Assembly (NCBI GenBank): GCA_033030425.1 | Contig: JAUFSD010000003.1 | Span: forward strand, 1,240,001 to 1,304,000 | Length of the DNA stretch: 64,000 bases | Origin: Verpa conica | Taxonomy: Eukaryota; Ascomycota; Pezizomycetes; Pezizales; Morchellaceae | Direction of reading: 5' to 3' | Part shown: piece after piece, positions 25,719 through 37,204 of the stretch | Layout: each line of letters starts with the position of its first letter | Position numbering within the stretch: the stretch's first letter is position 1 | Notes under the pieces: model-generated | What the model was told of the DNA's origin: nothing | Seen by the model: the letters and a program-made list of their open reading frames with translations, nothing else | Databases searched by the model: none | Program-made: the position numbers and the translations under genes

Positions 25719-28700
25719 TTAGCGTTACTATACGATAAGAATTCTTAGGGGAGCATTCATGGAGTTTTTTCTTTTAGTTTCTTTGGGAATAGGAGGGCAC
25801 GGATAAGTGATATTACATGGCTGGAGGCTTCCTTTTTTACTGTCTTGTTTTACTATTGCCGCCTTTATGGTTTTTCTTCTTCGTTTCTTTCAATTGTAAT
25901 CATGAGAACACTGGTTGTTACATTATACATTGCTTTCCGTTTTTATATCAGGTTGAGGCATGAATAATTGTCAGAATTTGTAAAGTATCGCCAATGGAGC
26001 TTCACAAATTCCCAAGAACTAAGCTATGATTTTCTATAACTAGCTTCCTGGGCTTTGGCTTTAATGTGGCCAGGGTGGGGTAGCATTGAGCAAGCTCTGC
26101 TCAAAAGATTGCTTTTATCTATCAGTGTTTGGTTAAAGTGCATATATTTCAATTGGTGTGGTGACAAGAGTGCATAGGCAGCTCCCGGTGCATGAGGTCT
26201 TTTTTCCTTCTTTCATCCGTCTTATAACTATTGGCTGTATCGTATGGATTCATCAGCTTCACTCCTTGAGGTTACTCTCCTTAACCCTGGGTTACATCCC
26301 AGCTTCAGTAACGGCTCGTCGGAATCAGCACCGGGTATTCCGCAATCTCAAGCAGTGCTAGCCCGGAACTTCTATAATTCAGCCACCTCCTCAGTCCAGG
26401 AAAACACTTATCCTACATACATATCCGGCTATTTCTAGGAGAATTCATGACACGAATTAGTGATAACGAAGGGAAAAATCAAGCTCCAATGCACATACGA
26501 GTCGCCTGCAGCCTGGTAACCCTGATAAGCGAAGGCCGCTGTAAAATGTTAGGTGGATATCCCTTCGTTTTCATGCACGTTATGTGGGGTACCGAGTGAG
26601 TGCTGATCTGGGTCCCGAGGGTCTGCATTTTACGATTCTTAGGGCCATTGAAAACGGCCTCATACATCTGGGGAACATACAATACAGTAGTATTGTAAAC
26701 TGGGCCTTTAATCTGCGCACGGGTATTTGAATGAACTATGAGGGGTATAATATGCTGAATAGGAAACCCTTATGTATGTCGTGATCGTCCTTGTCGCTGG
26801 TGGTTATATATAGTTTGACTAAGTTACACATCATGTTTCCGTAGTGAATAAGGGGAATATCTACCTAAGGAACACCCAATAGGCTGTGCGGCCCATGGAG
26901 ATCGAAAGGGTACTTCGGGATTTTCTGGGGTATCTCACATGGGGGTTTACTGTTTACCCCAGGTCCACTATTTAAGTGGGTCAGTCACTAATCATCACTC
27001 GATTTAGCCTACATGGGGTCTATGTATGGTGCTGTGCCGCAAAAACCTTATTCTTTACTTCGACAGCTCGGCGTTTAAAGTCTGCTCATATAAGCGCCTT
27101 TTATAATACCGCACGCCTCTCATAGGCATCCAAGCCTTTGATAGGGCTTTTAAGCATACTCGTTCTGGTTAACCCCCAAGTTGCATAAACGAAGAATATT
27201 TAGCGCCTCGCATCTTAAATATTTCTATCCGGAAATGTAATATAAATTCACTTTAACCAGCCGCTAGAATTAATTATACGAATTACCTAACCATATCTCT
27301 GGATATAGGACAAGTTCAAATAATTCGCTAGTTTATGCCAGCTAGACAACTAGTGACCTTTGGCCACCTCCGGTGGGAGTGTTTGACTCAGATCCTCGAT
27401 AGGGACATCTGACATATTTTTAGGAGAGAGCGACTCGATTCCGGACTGAGGTGTGATAGTTATTATATATTGCTGCGGTGACCCGTTGTCCTTCAGTCCT
27501 TCAGTCAAGTTTATGGGCTAGTATATCCTGGGAAGGAAAGTATTGTAGTGGGGATTGTTTCTCACTTTCGTTGTCTAAGTAGGATATACAAGCCTCAAAG
27601 ATATTGATTAGAAAGATAGGTAAAGGGCTATAAAATGCTGCTTATCTATATACGTGTCTCATGTAGCTTTTTATCTATCTACTAATTCAAAGGTGACGAC
27701 TGGGGTAGTGGCAATATAAGCCCTCTGCTATTGGTACGGGGGAATGAGCAATTTTTTGACCGAATTCAATTGAAGTATGGCAGCCTAACATTTGTAGGGG
27801 AATTCTTCTTAGGAGCCCCCGAGCCCCCCTCAAAGACTTTTAAGAAGTAGCATCGTTGTTATCTAGAAGAGACAACCACCACCAAAGCAGCCCTATCCCT
27901 TGAACCGTCACACGCAACCATTCGGGACCAGTCTTTCAATGATATAACTCAACCACAACACCTCTAGATATTACAGGAATTATGCTAGACCCTCTAGATT
28001 ACATTCTCTAAAAAATTATAATTATAAATTCAATGGGTTATAGCTAGTTGTTGGGTGGCAAGGCTGGAAGATCGGGGGTTGTGGCAAAGTCCGGTCCCGC
28101 TCGGGACCGTCCAAGGGATAAAGTTACCCTTTCTATGGGAAGTAATTGCTTAGGGAGGATTTTAACAGGCTCAGTACCTTCATATAATAGATATATTATT
28201 TGCCTTAGCATCCCTCTACAGTTCTTCGTCTACCTTTTAATACCCTTGATTTTGATCTATAATAAACTTTCTATCAAAAATATATTTAGTTTAGATTCTT
28301 ATCAAGAGTTTATATATTTAAGCTTTAACCAGTCCATTGTTCTTAAAAAAATTCTTTTCTTAGGGGGGGGAGACTGGAATTTAATACCTTCCCAAATTTT
28401 TATACTCTAGATTCTCGGTCATATTATTAAATTATACACTTATTAAGGAGTAGAACTTGAAAGTTCTGCTATTTTACTACCTAGATAATTATTGATATTC
28501 GGACCTTATTCTTTAGCCATCTGATTATGCTTTTATTAGAGTTTGAGCCTAATGAGAAAGTGTTAAAAGGCTTATATATAGAAGAATGTAAGCTAAAATG
28601 TATCTAATATACGGTGTTGGGAGCTTTGTATTTAAAGGGGTATCTTTAATGATCACTCTTTGAAAATGTTAGGCGATATGCCCTTATCTGCGTTAATCTG

Positions 28701-30521
28701 TAATCTCTTATACATTAATAAAAAGGCTTACACTAATTGGGTTTGATTGCGTTGTATAAACTAGTGGGACTAAATCAATGTAGCCTCGTAAGAGTATTCG
28801 AGGAAATTTTATTGGGAGAGTTAGCTATTTGTTATACTTGATGAATGGAATAAAAAATTAGTGAGGACAAATTCTGTTTTCTATGGCACCGAGTGATAGT
28901 ACATGAATATAAAATTGCTGGCTGTAACGGCAAGGCCGAGAACGAGAGCGGGGTTTCCTCTCTAATAAAGACTTTCCTTTGGCTTCATTTTGCCAAGACT
29001 GTCACGCTGGCCCCTACCTGGGTCCTCCAAGGCCTCTCTAGGCCCCCCCAGGCCCCCCACGGTTCGGGTCTCTGAAAACGAGAGACATTCGCTGCTGCGA
29101 CCGGTTATCGCCTCGGCACCCCCTTTGGGGTAAGGGCTTTCAGCTCTATTTACTTTTCTGGCCTTTTGGCCATGTATATTGGGTGCAATGCTATCATCTG
29201 CTCTGGAAGGGGATGTGTGGTTGGTGACAGACCATAGTCACTATAATAGTGTTGATTTACTCAGGGGGACGCTTTTTTTTTGGCTTTTTTCTTTTGTTTG
29301 ATGGGGATGGGTGTTTTCAGGCCATAGTTTATAACTGCATGCCACATTTTGTACCCAGAAATCAATAATGATTTGACTTAAAAAAAAAAAAAAAAAAACG
29401 GCAAGGCCGAGAGCGTGGAAATAAGGTTACGTGGCGTCATGAGACCCGTATGTGTAAGCGGGGAGCTGCTAACGGTAGGAGAAGGCACACTCTACGTGCC
29501 TCATTGCTGTATATAACGGTGTTAGGGGACTAAGAATAGAACATTATCGATTTACCGCATATAATAAGGTACCGTACACTGGCAGTGAGATACCTACAAC
29601 ACCCCTCCCTCCCAACAAGTAATTACAAAAAAGATGTCCATAAAACCAAGAGAAAGCTGTAGGCACAAAAGAACTTGGAGGAAATTTAATGTAAAGCCAT
29701 AGATTCTCCTATTAAACATACATTACTATAATAGGATGGCCTTTAGTAATCTTATCTACTTTCTAGATATGAATCACACTAGCTAGGCATATGTGGTTAT
29801 TAAAAATTCACTACATAAATACTATCTATCCTGACATATAAAATAAAAAGAAGTAATTTCTAGATAAGTGTTAAGGAAGATATTAAAATATTGTTGAGAG
29901 GTACTGGAGCCCTAAAGCTCTCAGCTCTTTAGCAAAATTAACAACCAGCAAGATTAAAGTAGTAATTTAGACTGGTTGATATACAAGCAGTATCAGTATG
30001 GAATAGAGTTTCTTCCTATATTTTATAATAGCTCTATAACATCTACTCTAGTTGCGGTAGAGGACTTAATTGGTATCATGCTAGAAGGGGTGGTTGGTTG
30101 TGACCGGTAGTGAACGGTTTGATTTGATTTGATAACGTACTATAAGAATAGACCCTCTCTCTAAACCCGGTGGATGAACTACTATCTAGAGAAATAACTC
30201 TTTTGGGCACGGTTCAACCTGTATTAGGTTCTATGCCCACAATCATATCAGAGCCGAGAAGTTACTAGCTAACACGCGTTCAAGAAGTCTAGAAAACCAA
30301 AGCCCACTCTAATGGCTATATTATGTATCCGTACGCATTGCGCCCACCATGTAATATCATCTCATCTACAGATACATTTCATCAGTTGACTCCATTACAG
30401 ATAGGAAATAGCGTACAATACCCAAAAGTATTACCAGAAATAAAGTAGTAAACGTAAATAAGAAATGAATAAATTAAACTTTGAAACTCGAAGCTTAGAA
30501 GCGAATGAAAATAATAGCAGT
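25719..30521. other. 3' flank and AT-rich gene-free block
   Basis: 25.7-26.5 kb is the UspA gene's 3' flank. 26.5-30.5 kb is AT-rich, with frequent stops in all frames and no ORF above 120 codons. A small GC-rich patch at 28.05-28.11 kb contains a short palindrome around CCGGTCCCG/CGGGACCG. A poly(A)-tailed retroposon at 28942-29398 is listed separately. Nothing else was recognised. Confidence 0.6.
28942..29398 (+). mobile_element. Poly(A)-tailed retroposon (SINE/LINE-like) with target-site duplication
   Basis: A 457-bp unit ends in 19 A residues (29380-29398). The 14-base sequence CGGCAAGGCCGAGA occurs just before it (28928-28941) and immediately after the A tract (29399-29412), the classic duplication of target-primed reverse transcription; two further A residues may extend it. 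No ORF of note. The sequence GGTTCGGGTCT near 29060 resembles a pol III B box (9 of 11), but no convincing A box was found, so a SINE assignment is tentative. The last ~70 bases before the A tract match three much shorter copies at 53.7 and 58.8 kb. Confidence 0.8.
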
Positions 30522-31916
30522 CTACATGCAAACCTCATGATATGGCGCCCAGACCTTCTCCTTCTTCTTCCCTTTCTTCTTGCCACCTGCTCCTACTCCA
30601 GCAGCACCTTCTTCCATCTCGACAAGTACAGTGTCCCTACTCCGAACAACAGGTAGTTCTACTTTACTACCAGCCGTCATCTTGCCACACTTTTTGCAAG
30701 GGGCTGAGTATATGGTTGTGTATGTTGCGAGCATTTCCTACGGGTTTTGTTAGGTAATTTGCGAAGAGAAGGGTCTAGATACTAGACATACCAGAAGGAG
30801 CTGAAGATTCCCAGCGTTTGGCCTCGTAGTGATACTACGTAAGATAGAAGTATATAAATGTGGTGTCGGTTGATCCGGCTTCTTCGCATTAGCAACAGAA
30901 GAAACGATAAATCGTCTGGCAGCCGAGGACGGGTCCGAGACATCATTCATTGACGAAGATGACGGGATATCGACCGTGAATAACAACTCTGCTGGCAATG
31001 GTAAAGTGATCTGTAGTAGTACCCGAGGGTTTAGAAATCTCTACCATTGAATAACTAGCCATGGTGCAGAGTATAATCACCTTAACCACCCTCCCGGTGT
31101 CCCTCACCTCCACCTCCACTTTTAGCCCCCCACCATCACTCCCCATAAATGCCTCCAGCAGCCCATCAATGTCCTCCTCTCTCGTATCCTCAACAATCTC
31201 CTCCTCTTCAACCTCCTCTTCCTCCCCTTCCTTCATCTCCGTATCTTCATCTTTCTTGACCTCTTCGGCAGTCTCATCCTCACCGCCTTCGTCCGCATAG
31301 AACATATCGTATACAGATACGGCTTGGATTCCCTGCGGGTTGGATGTTCGTGATTGGTCGGCATGGTCGAATAGGCTCGTGGAGTCAACAAATAGTTTAT
31401 TGAAAGCGAGGACCTCCTCGGACGCGCCTCGGGCGCGGGACGAGAGATCTTCATATAGTTCTGCGGCTGTGACTGCGAGGTCAGTGGCTGTTACTTTATC
31501 GTAGCGAGGTGAGGTGAAGCATCATTAATCTCATCCCAGGGATTAAAAAGTGTGGGGTAGCCAAGTAGCGAAGAGACGGGAACGAGAAGGGGACGGCTCA
31601 CGGGAAGGATGGCTCGTCGACAACGGCAACGTCAACCGCGGGATCACGGTGCGAAGGCTAATCAGCTATAAACCACGTAGTTAGCTTTAAGGTTTAGAGG
31701 AAATTTTCTAGAGAACACGGGGATGCAAATACGAACTTTAGAATGGAGATCATCAAGACGCTTCAGCGCGTCGACTAGTTTCTCGTCTGTCCATTCCCCA
31801 GACTCAAGATTTTGGTTCTGGTTCTGACTCTGACTCTGACTATTTTTCTTCTTCTGTTGCTGCTGCTGCTGCTGGAGTGGAGGCGGGACAGTGATGTTTA
31901 CAGGCGGCTTCGACAT
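30522..31916 (-). CDS. med27: Mediator complex subunit 27
   Basis: Subunit of the Mediator tail that links transcription factors to RNA polymerase II in the nucleus. Spliced model on the minus strand: 31916-31737, 31665-31602, 31487-31081, 31010-30792, 30737-30522 (361 aa). Introns are 71, 114, 70 and 54 bp. Intron 1 uses donor gttcgt; introns 3 and 4 have CTAAAC and CTAAC branch sites. The N-terminus is Pro/Gln/Lys low complexity, then GEWTDEKLVDALKRLDDLHSK and LRTVIPRL form the helical N-terminal part. An acidic Glu-rich stretch lies in the middle. The C-terminus has the Med27 zinc-binding-like module: C304-x2-C307-GKM, LPVVR, and a final YHEVC (H357, C360), comparable to the human MED27 ending with FHDTC. 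Intron 2 edges are the least secure: the 114-bp segment contains in-frame stops and must be removed. Confidence 0.8.
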
Positions 31917-32300
31917 TATTGTTGTTCTGTGATGGGAACGCGAATATTGTGGATGCAGATCAGGTGGAAATTCCTCGAACTGGTGACAGCTCTGAGTTAG
32001 CGGCGGGAGGGTTGGTGGGATGTTGTTCCTGGATCCTTGGCAGCCACCCGAGGATACCAGCGGTGCTTCACGTGCTCCGCAGAGCAGAGACCCTGGGAGG
32101 ATTTATATAGCTCTTGAGTACTCTATTACAGATTCTTTCTGGAAACCTGCCTTCCTTATCCCTTTTATTCATCTTAGATTGTTACGATATTTAATTGAAC
32201 CCTAACCCTTTTCGATACTTCCCCGACGGTCTATCGTAATATGTATAAAGCGGTAATCATTATGAATATATATAAAACCATCGATATAGATTAACTATAA
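31917..32300. other. Intergenic, between two minus-strand genes
   Basis: 384 bases holding the promoter of med27 and the 3' end of the enoyl-CoA hydratase gene. No feature recognised apart from AT-rich sequence at 32.2-32.3 kb. Confidence 0.6.
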
Positions 32301-33276
32301 TTATTCTCCGGTCCACTGAGGCTCCTTTTTCTCAGCAAAAGCCGTCATACCTACACAGCATAGTTAGCAACCCGTAGAAAATATATAGAGGTCTACCTTA
32401 CCAATTTTCTGATCCCTCGTTGCAAACAGAGCATGGAAAACCCTTCTTTCATACTTAACCCCCTCGCTCAATCCATTCTCCATGCTCTGGTTAACCACCT
32501 CCTTTGCTGCCTTCACCGCCAGTCTTCCATAGCCAGCAATGGTCTCTGCAGTATCCAACGCTCCCTCTATACACGCCTCCGGACTCTCAAAAACTCTTGC
32601 GGCAAGTCCCCAGCATTCCGCCTCCTTGGCTGAGAAGGTCTTTCCTGTGAGGATAATCTCCATAGCCCTAGATTTCCCAATTGCCCAGGTAAGTCTCTGT
32701 GAACCACCAGCACCCGGAATAATACCGAGCTTGATCTCGGGCTGCCCAAAAGTGGCTTTAGGGCCACAGTAAAGAATATCTGCCATCATTGCAAGCTCGC
32801 AGCCTCCACCAAGGGCATATCCATTCACAGCAGCGATGATAGGGATACTGAGCTGCGTTAGCTCCGACCAGGACTTGATGAAATCGTTTCCAAAAGCATT
32901 TGCAAAGTTGAGGTCTTTCATTTCCTTGATGTCAGCACCAGCAGCGAAAGCCTTTTCACTTCCGGTAATAACAATGGCACCGGCTTCTTTTGAAGTCTCG
33001 AAAGCCTTGAGTGCAGCGTTGAGCTCGGCCATGAGAGGGCTAGAGAGGGCATTGAGGGCTTTGGGACGGTTGAGGGTAACTGGGCTGTGCTTAGCAAGAG
33101 TTTAATTAATGATTCTGGTGGGGTAAAGTACTCTGACCAACTCCTGGTCTGGGAGTAGAGACTATGATATGCTCATAAGTAGCATCTGCTGGTAAAGTAG
33201 ACATTTGACGGGTACTAACAATACGAGGGATGGAGAATCGAAAGGCAGAGATAGGTCTGAGGGAGCGGGCAAACAT
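32301..33276 (-). CDS. ech1: Mitochondrial short-chain enoyl-CoA hydratase
   Basis: Hydrates trans-2-enoyl-CoA to L-3-hydroxyacyl-CoA in mitochondrial beta-oxidation and branched-chain amino acid breakdown. Exons on the minus strand: 33276-33132, 33079-32402, 32350-32301; 290 aa, the same length as animal ECHS1. Intron 1 (52 bp, gtactt...cccag) joins PGVGQ to ITLNRPKALNAL; intron 2 (51 bp, gtaagg...gtgtag) joins RDQKI-G to MTAFAEKKEPQWTGE, the usual end of the family. The N-terminus MFARSLRPISAFRFSIPRIV is Arg/Ser-rich without acids, a good mitochondrial presequence. Crotonase motifs: AGADIKEM oxyanion region, and both catalytic glutamates, E143 (GGGCELAM) and E163 (FGQPEIKLG), essentially where the mammalian enzyme has E144 and E164. 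Divergent from rer1. Confidence 0.96.
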
Positions 33277-33816
33277 GGTCGGTGTGTTTGGGGATATGAT
33301 TAATGATAAAAAGTGATGGGTTGATCAATTTACGTATCAATTTCAGGTATTACTCAAAAATAGATGTGCTATCACTTTCGGTGGCAGAAATATGCATATA
33401 TAGATGGGTGGCATCTGCTGCAAGTGACCTCCCGTGACTCGGCAGAGATTGCGGGGAACCGTTGAAAGCCGAGGGATGGGGGATATGTTATATTAACTGA
33501 GCCTCATGTCTGACATGACACTATTATTGTGGCGGGTAATTCGGTTGTTATTCTCACCACAATACTATTGTACTTGTTGTATCAAGATAGCGCCCATTCC
33601 ATAAAGAAATTGTATTTTGCATTCATAACAATACCCTTATAGATGTAAAATACAGGACCTAGCCTGATTGGCCAAGCATGAGGCTATGCACCTCTGTGTC
33701 TGAAGACAGACCGTTTTTTTGATACAACCACACTCCGTCGCTCTTTTACACTCACAGAAGAAAAACCAAACGCACACCCCTCACAATAATCAGTATACGC
33801 ATCCCATATCATCAAT
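33277..33816. promoter_or_regulatory. Shared divergent promoter region, ech1 / rer1
   Basis: 540 bases separate the two divergent start codons, so both promoters must lie here. An imperfect inverted repeat with core TATTGTGG/CCACAATA spans about 33521-33570. A CA-rich leader precedes the rer1 start codon. No specific factor site can be named from sequence alone. Confidence 0.5.
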
Positions 33817-34683
33817 ATGGACTCTCTGCCCCCCGATAGCGCGTTCCCAGCTGCTTTCAGTGCCCATACATCACGGATCACAAGGGTCAGTTCCCCTGAA
33901 GCTGGAGTTGCCAATGTCTATCCCGGCGCGATAGTGCTAACGTGGCGACATCGTGAAATAGGCGTACCAAACATATCTCGACAAAGCAACCCCATTTGTT
34001 ACATACAGATGGGTTGGAACTGCTTTTCTGCTCTTGATCTTTATGGCGAGGATCTTGGTGGCCCATGGGTGGTATATTGGTATTTCAAGCTTTCTACTTT
34101 TTTTTGTCTCACCTATCACACATTCGGTCTCAGGCCTCTCTTCCCCATCCTATCTCGTCGCCGTGACACTTTTGTTGTATGCGATTATGAGATAATAATA
34201 ATATTACCGTAATAATCTCATAATCACTATAAACATTGCTTATACTTAATAGTCTGCTACTCCCTCGGTATCTACCTCCTAAACCTCTTCCTCGCTTTCT
34301 TAACACCCAAATTCGACCCCTCACTCGAACAAGATGAAGAACTCGAGTCCGGTGGACCAAGCTCTCTCCCAACAAAGCAAGATGAGGAGTTTAGGCCCTT
34401 TATTCGCCGCCTCCCAGAATTCAAGTTCTGGCATTCAGCGACTAGGGCTGTTGCAATCGGGTTCTTTTGCACTTGGTTTAGTGTCTTTGATATTCCGGTG
34501 TTCTGGCCTGTGTTGGTCATTTATTGGTTTATCCTGTTTGCGCTTACTAGTAAATCCCAATGATTGGTTTATAATTAAGGGATGGCTACTGACAATGGTA
34601 CAGTGAGAAGGCAAATCCAGCACATGATCAAGTATCGCTACATTCCTTTCAGTCTCGGAAAGACCCGATACTCTAGGTCTTAA
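33817..34683 (+). CDS. rer1: RER1, ER-Golgi membrane protein retrieval receptor
   Basis: Golgi membrane protein that returns escaped ER membrane proteins in COPI vesicles. Exons 33817-33885, 33962-34079, 34253-34549 and 34604-34683 give 187 aa, typical for the family. Introns are 76, 173 and 54 bp. The joined protein reads ...[24 protein letters not shown], then [57 protein letters not shown], and ends [25 protein letters not shown], all RER1 landmarks. Four hydrophobic segments are visible in two pairs, with the acidic loop between. Intron 2 is long for this window and contains a perfect 11-bp inverted repeat. Confidence 0.96.
34183..34225 (+). other. Stem-loop inside rer1 intron 2
   Basis: GATTATGAGAT at 34183-34193 is perfectly complementary to ATCTCATAATC at 34215-34225, with a 21-base AT-rich loop. 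It sits 28 bases before the acceptor of the 173-bp intron. Confidence 0.75.
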
Positions 34684-37204
34684 AAGGGATCACATTTTTC
34701 CTACGGTAGAGCGGTACTGAAGGGTGGCTAGTAGGATTTGAGAACGAATAGGGGTAGGGGATGCTGGGTAGAGGAATTTGGCTACCGAACCAGACTTTAT
34801 GCGAAAGAAACCATGGCCAACCTACTCACCACCTTTGGGAGGCGACAGCAGGAGATGTACCTATATATATGCTTATAATGTTTCTAGGGTGGTTGGAGCT
34901 TGTCTGTCCTGGTTTATTTTATTTTTTCATGCTTTCAGAATTATTTGCAGGTGTTGGTATCTACTATGAACACGATAGAGGGCTTTTTCATTTATTACTT
35001 TATTGCTATTCTCTTTGGCTTAGTATTTTTTTATAGGGGCTATAAGGGGGAATGGGAATAGGGAATGTGACTTTTAATAATCTCGTGGGAGTTGGCTTTG
35101 GTTATGAAGGGTCATGAATGATATTTATTATTCCGTGGAGAGTACAGAGTACCACAATGAATTTTCAGGCAGAATATGTAAACTGAACAATCCCATAGTT
35201 ACCATCATAGATATAAATCGCTCAAATCATTGGGAGATCTCCCTATACCTACTAGTATTATCGATCGATCTATGGATCTGTAGAGATCCATGCGAGGAAC
35301 GAGCAGCTATCCAATGAGACGCTTCAAGAATCTGTTCAATTACAAACCCTCGAGCGCCGTCAGCTGTAGTAAATAGTAAAACTTCTTCGGGTAGCCGGCT
35401 ATAGAATTACGAGTATGGTAATACCTCAACCGAGAACGCTTTATTCCTCACCCCGCGAGCGTACGGACCTCTATGTACGGTAACTTTAGTTGAATAGAAA
35501 TCCGATACCTAAACCAAACCGTGATTATCCTGATAAGAGGAAGATATGAGACTGAATTTGGTTTTTGTATAATAATTTAGGGTTAGCGGCGGGACTCCTT
35601 TTGTTAGGTTTTTGTTTTTATTTTGATACTCAATTCTAGTATGATCACGGGTGCCTTTTTAGTATGGAACTAATAGGTGTCTCCTATGATTTAACTACAT
35701 GTAGGTTTATATGTGGGTATATGTAAAGTGATCTCAGCGGGTGATCTCAGCGAGAGGTTGTTCAATGCCAGAGCCTCTACCCTTTCCCAAAAGTCACCCA
35801 TATAGAGTTGTTGGCTGACTGCGACAGTAAGCAATACCAGACACAGTAGTAATAAAGTAATATCAGTTCTATCTAGAAGGTGAGAAACATGTCTCTTTTT
35901 GCTGTTCTCGAGCCGTAGATCTTTTGAGCGGCCTTTCACCCTCTTCCTTGGAGGGGGGGTGTTTCGTCTTTATTGTTTCTTGAGGATCTACGGGGTACCT
36001 GTTTCTTCCCACTTTCTTCACCGCCCCCACCGTTTTCGTGTTTCCGATAGGCGATATCGAAGCTTGATTGTGGGATGTTAGTCAGGAAAAGTGAGACTCC
36101 GGAGGTATGGTCTGTTCAGCCTTGAGAGGAGGGGTGTCCTTTTAATAGTAGCAATGGACTCCCAATTGTCAGGAACGAGAAACGACATGTATGAAAGGCG
36201 TAAAAATAGCAGTAGGTGCATGCACGCATCGGTACTTTATGTAAGGCGACGATCTACGGGGAGCAGCAGCATTCCATGAAAGAACTTTTCCTTCGTAGGG
36301 CTTCTGTATAGTAGAGTCTATCAGCACTGGGCCGAAGGTTGGTGCCATAAAGGCGATGGATTGTTTCTCTAAATTGTTCACCTTGTAAATACACTATACT
36401 CGGTGTATTCTTCACAAAATGAAAGGACAGACATCTAGGTATAATGTAACCTTACCCCCAACACCCTGCAAGGAGCCGATACCTTGGATGAACAGCACAG
36501 CTCTCCACCATCAACGTCACGTCACGAATCATTAATCCTTGTTTGTGAGAGGCTCACTGGCTTCCCTTCCCAAACCTAGTGAGTGGAATATCCTTCTCCA
36601 GAATTGCCATATGAGAGAGTGGTGGGATATGTGAGAACAAAGGAACCAACGTTTGTGCTTTCGTGAGCATTACTCCAGAAGAGGATGCACAGCCGGTCCA
36701 AATCAGGAAGAAAAGCTTCCAATCCTCCTCCTCCTCTCCGGCGAACAATAATACACAGTCCATTAATTGATTGATTGAACATTCACTCGTTGTAGGTTGA
36801 CATCCTACAACTTCATTAACTACGGCGTTAAAAGACCACGCCCTCGCTTCCTCTCCTGAAAATAACTACAAACGTCCGTCCGGCGAACTCGTCCGCCGTC
36901 CGCGTAGCAACCATTACACTGACCCCCGGCACATCCTAACCCGCCTTGACACCTCCACGATAACATCATTTATCCTCATCTTACTTCCTTCCTTTCACCT
37001 TCTCTTATTCTCCCTCACGTCCCCCCCTCACCCCTTTTCTATACCTACCGCTTGTTGTTGTCACCTCTTCCATTACCTTCACTTCGACCATCACCCCACA
37101 CACAAGGTTATTTACCCTGACTCTGGTCCCGATCTCACTCGATATTCGGCCCCCTCCTCTTGACCTACTCCCCCCCCAAGTTCATTCCATCAACAGCATT
37201 AAAA
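34684..37204. other. Intergenic region, no gene seen; CT-rich leader of rho3
   Basis: 34.7-36.8 kb has several short unrelated open frames (up to 91 codons) and no domain. From about 36.88 to 37.20 kb the + strand is strongly C/T-rich with CACC and CCTC runs, a typical fungal promoter/leader for rho3 directly downstream. Confidence 0.55.

Noticed and set aside
28048..28110. GC-rich palindromic patch in the AT-rich block
   Set aside because: Short and single; no duplication, ORF or RNA structure beyond a small hairpin.
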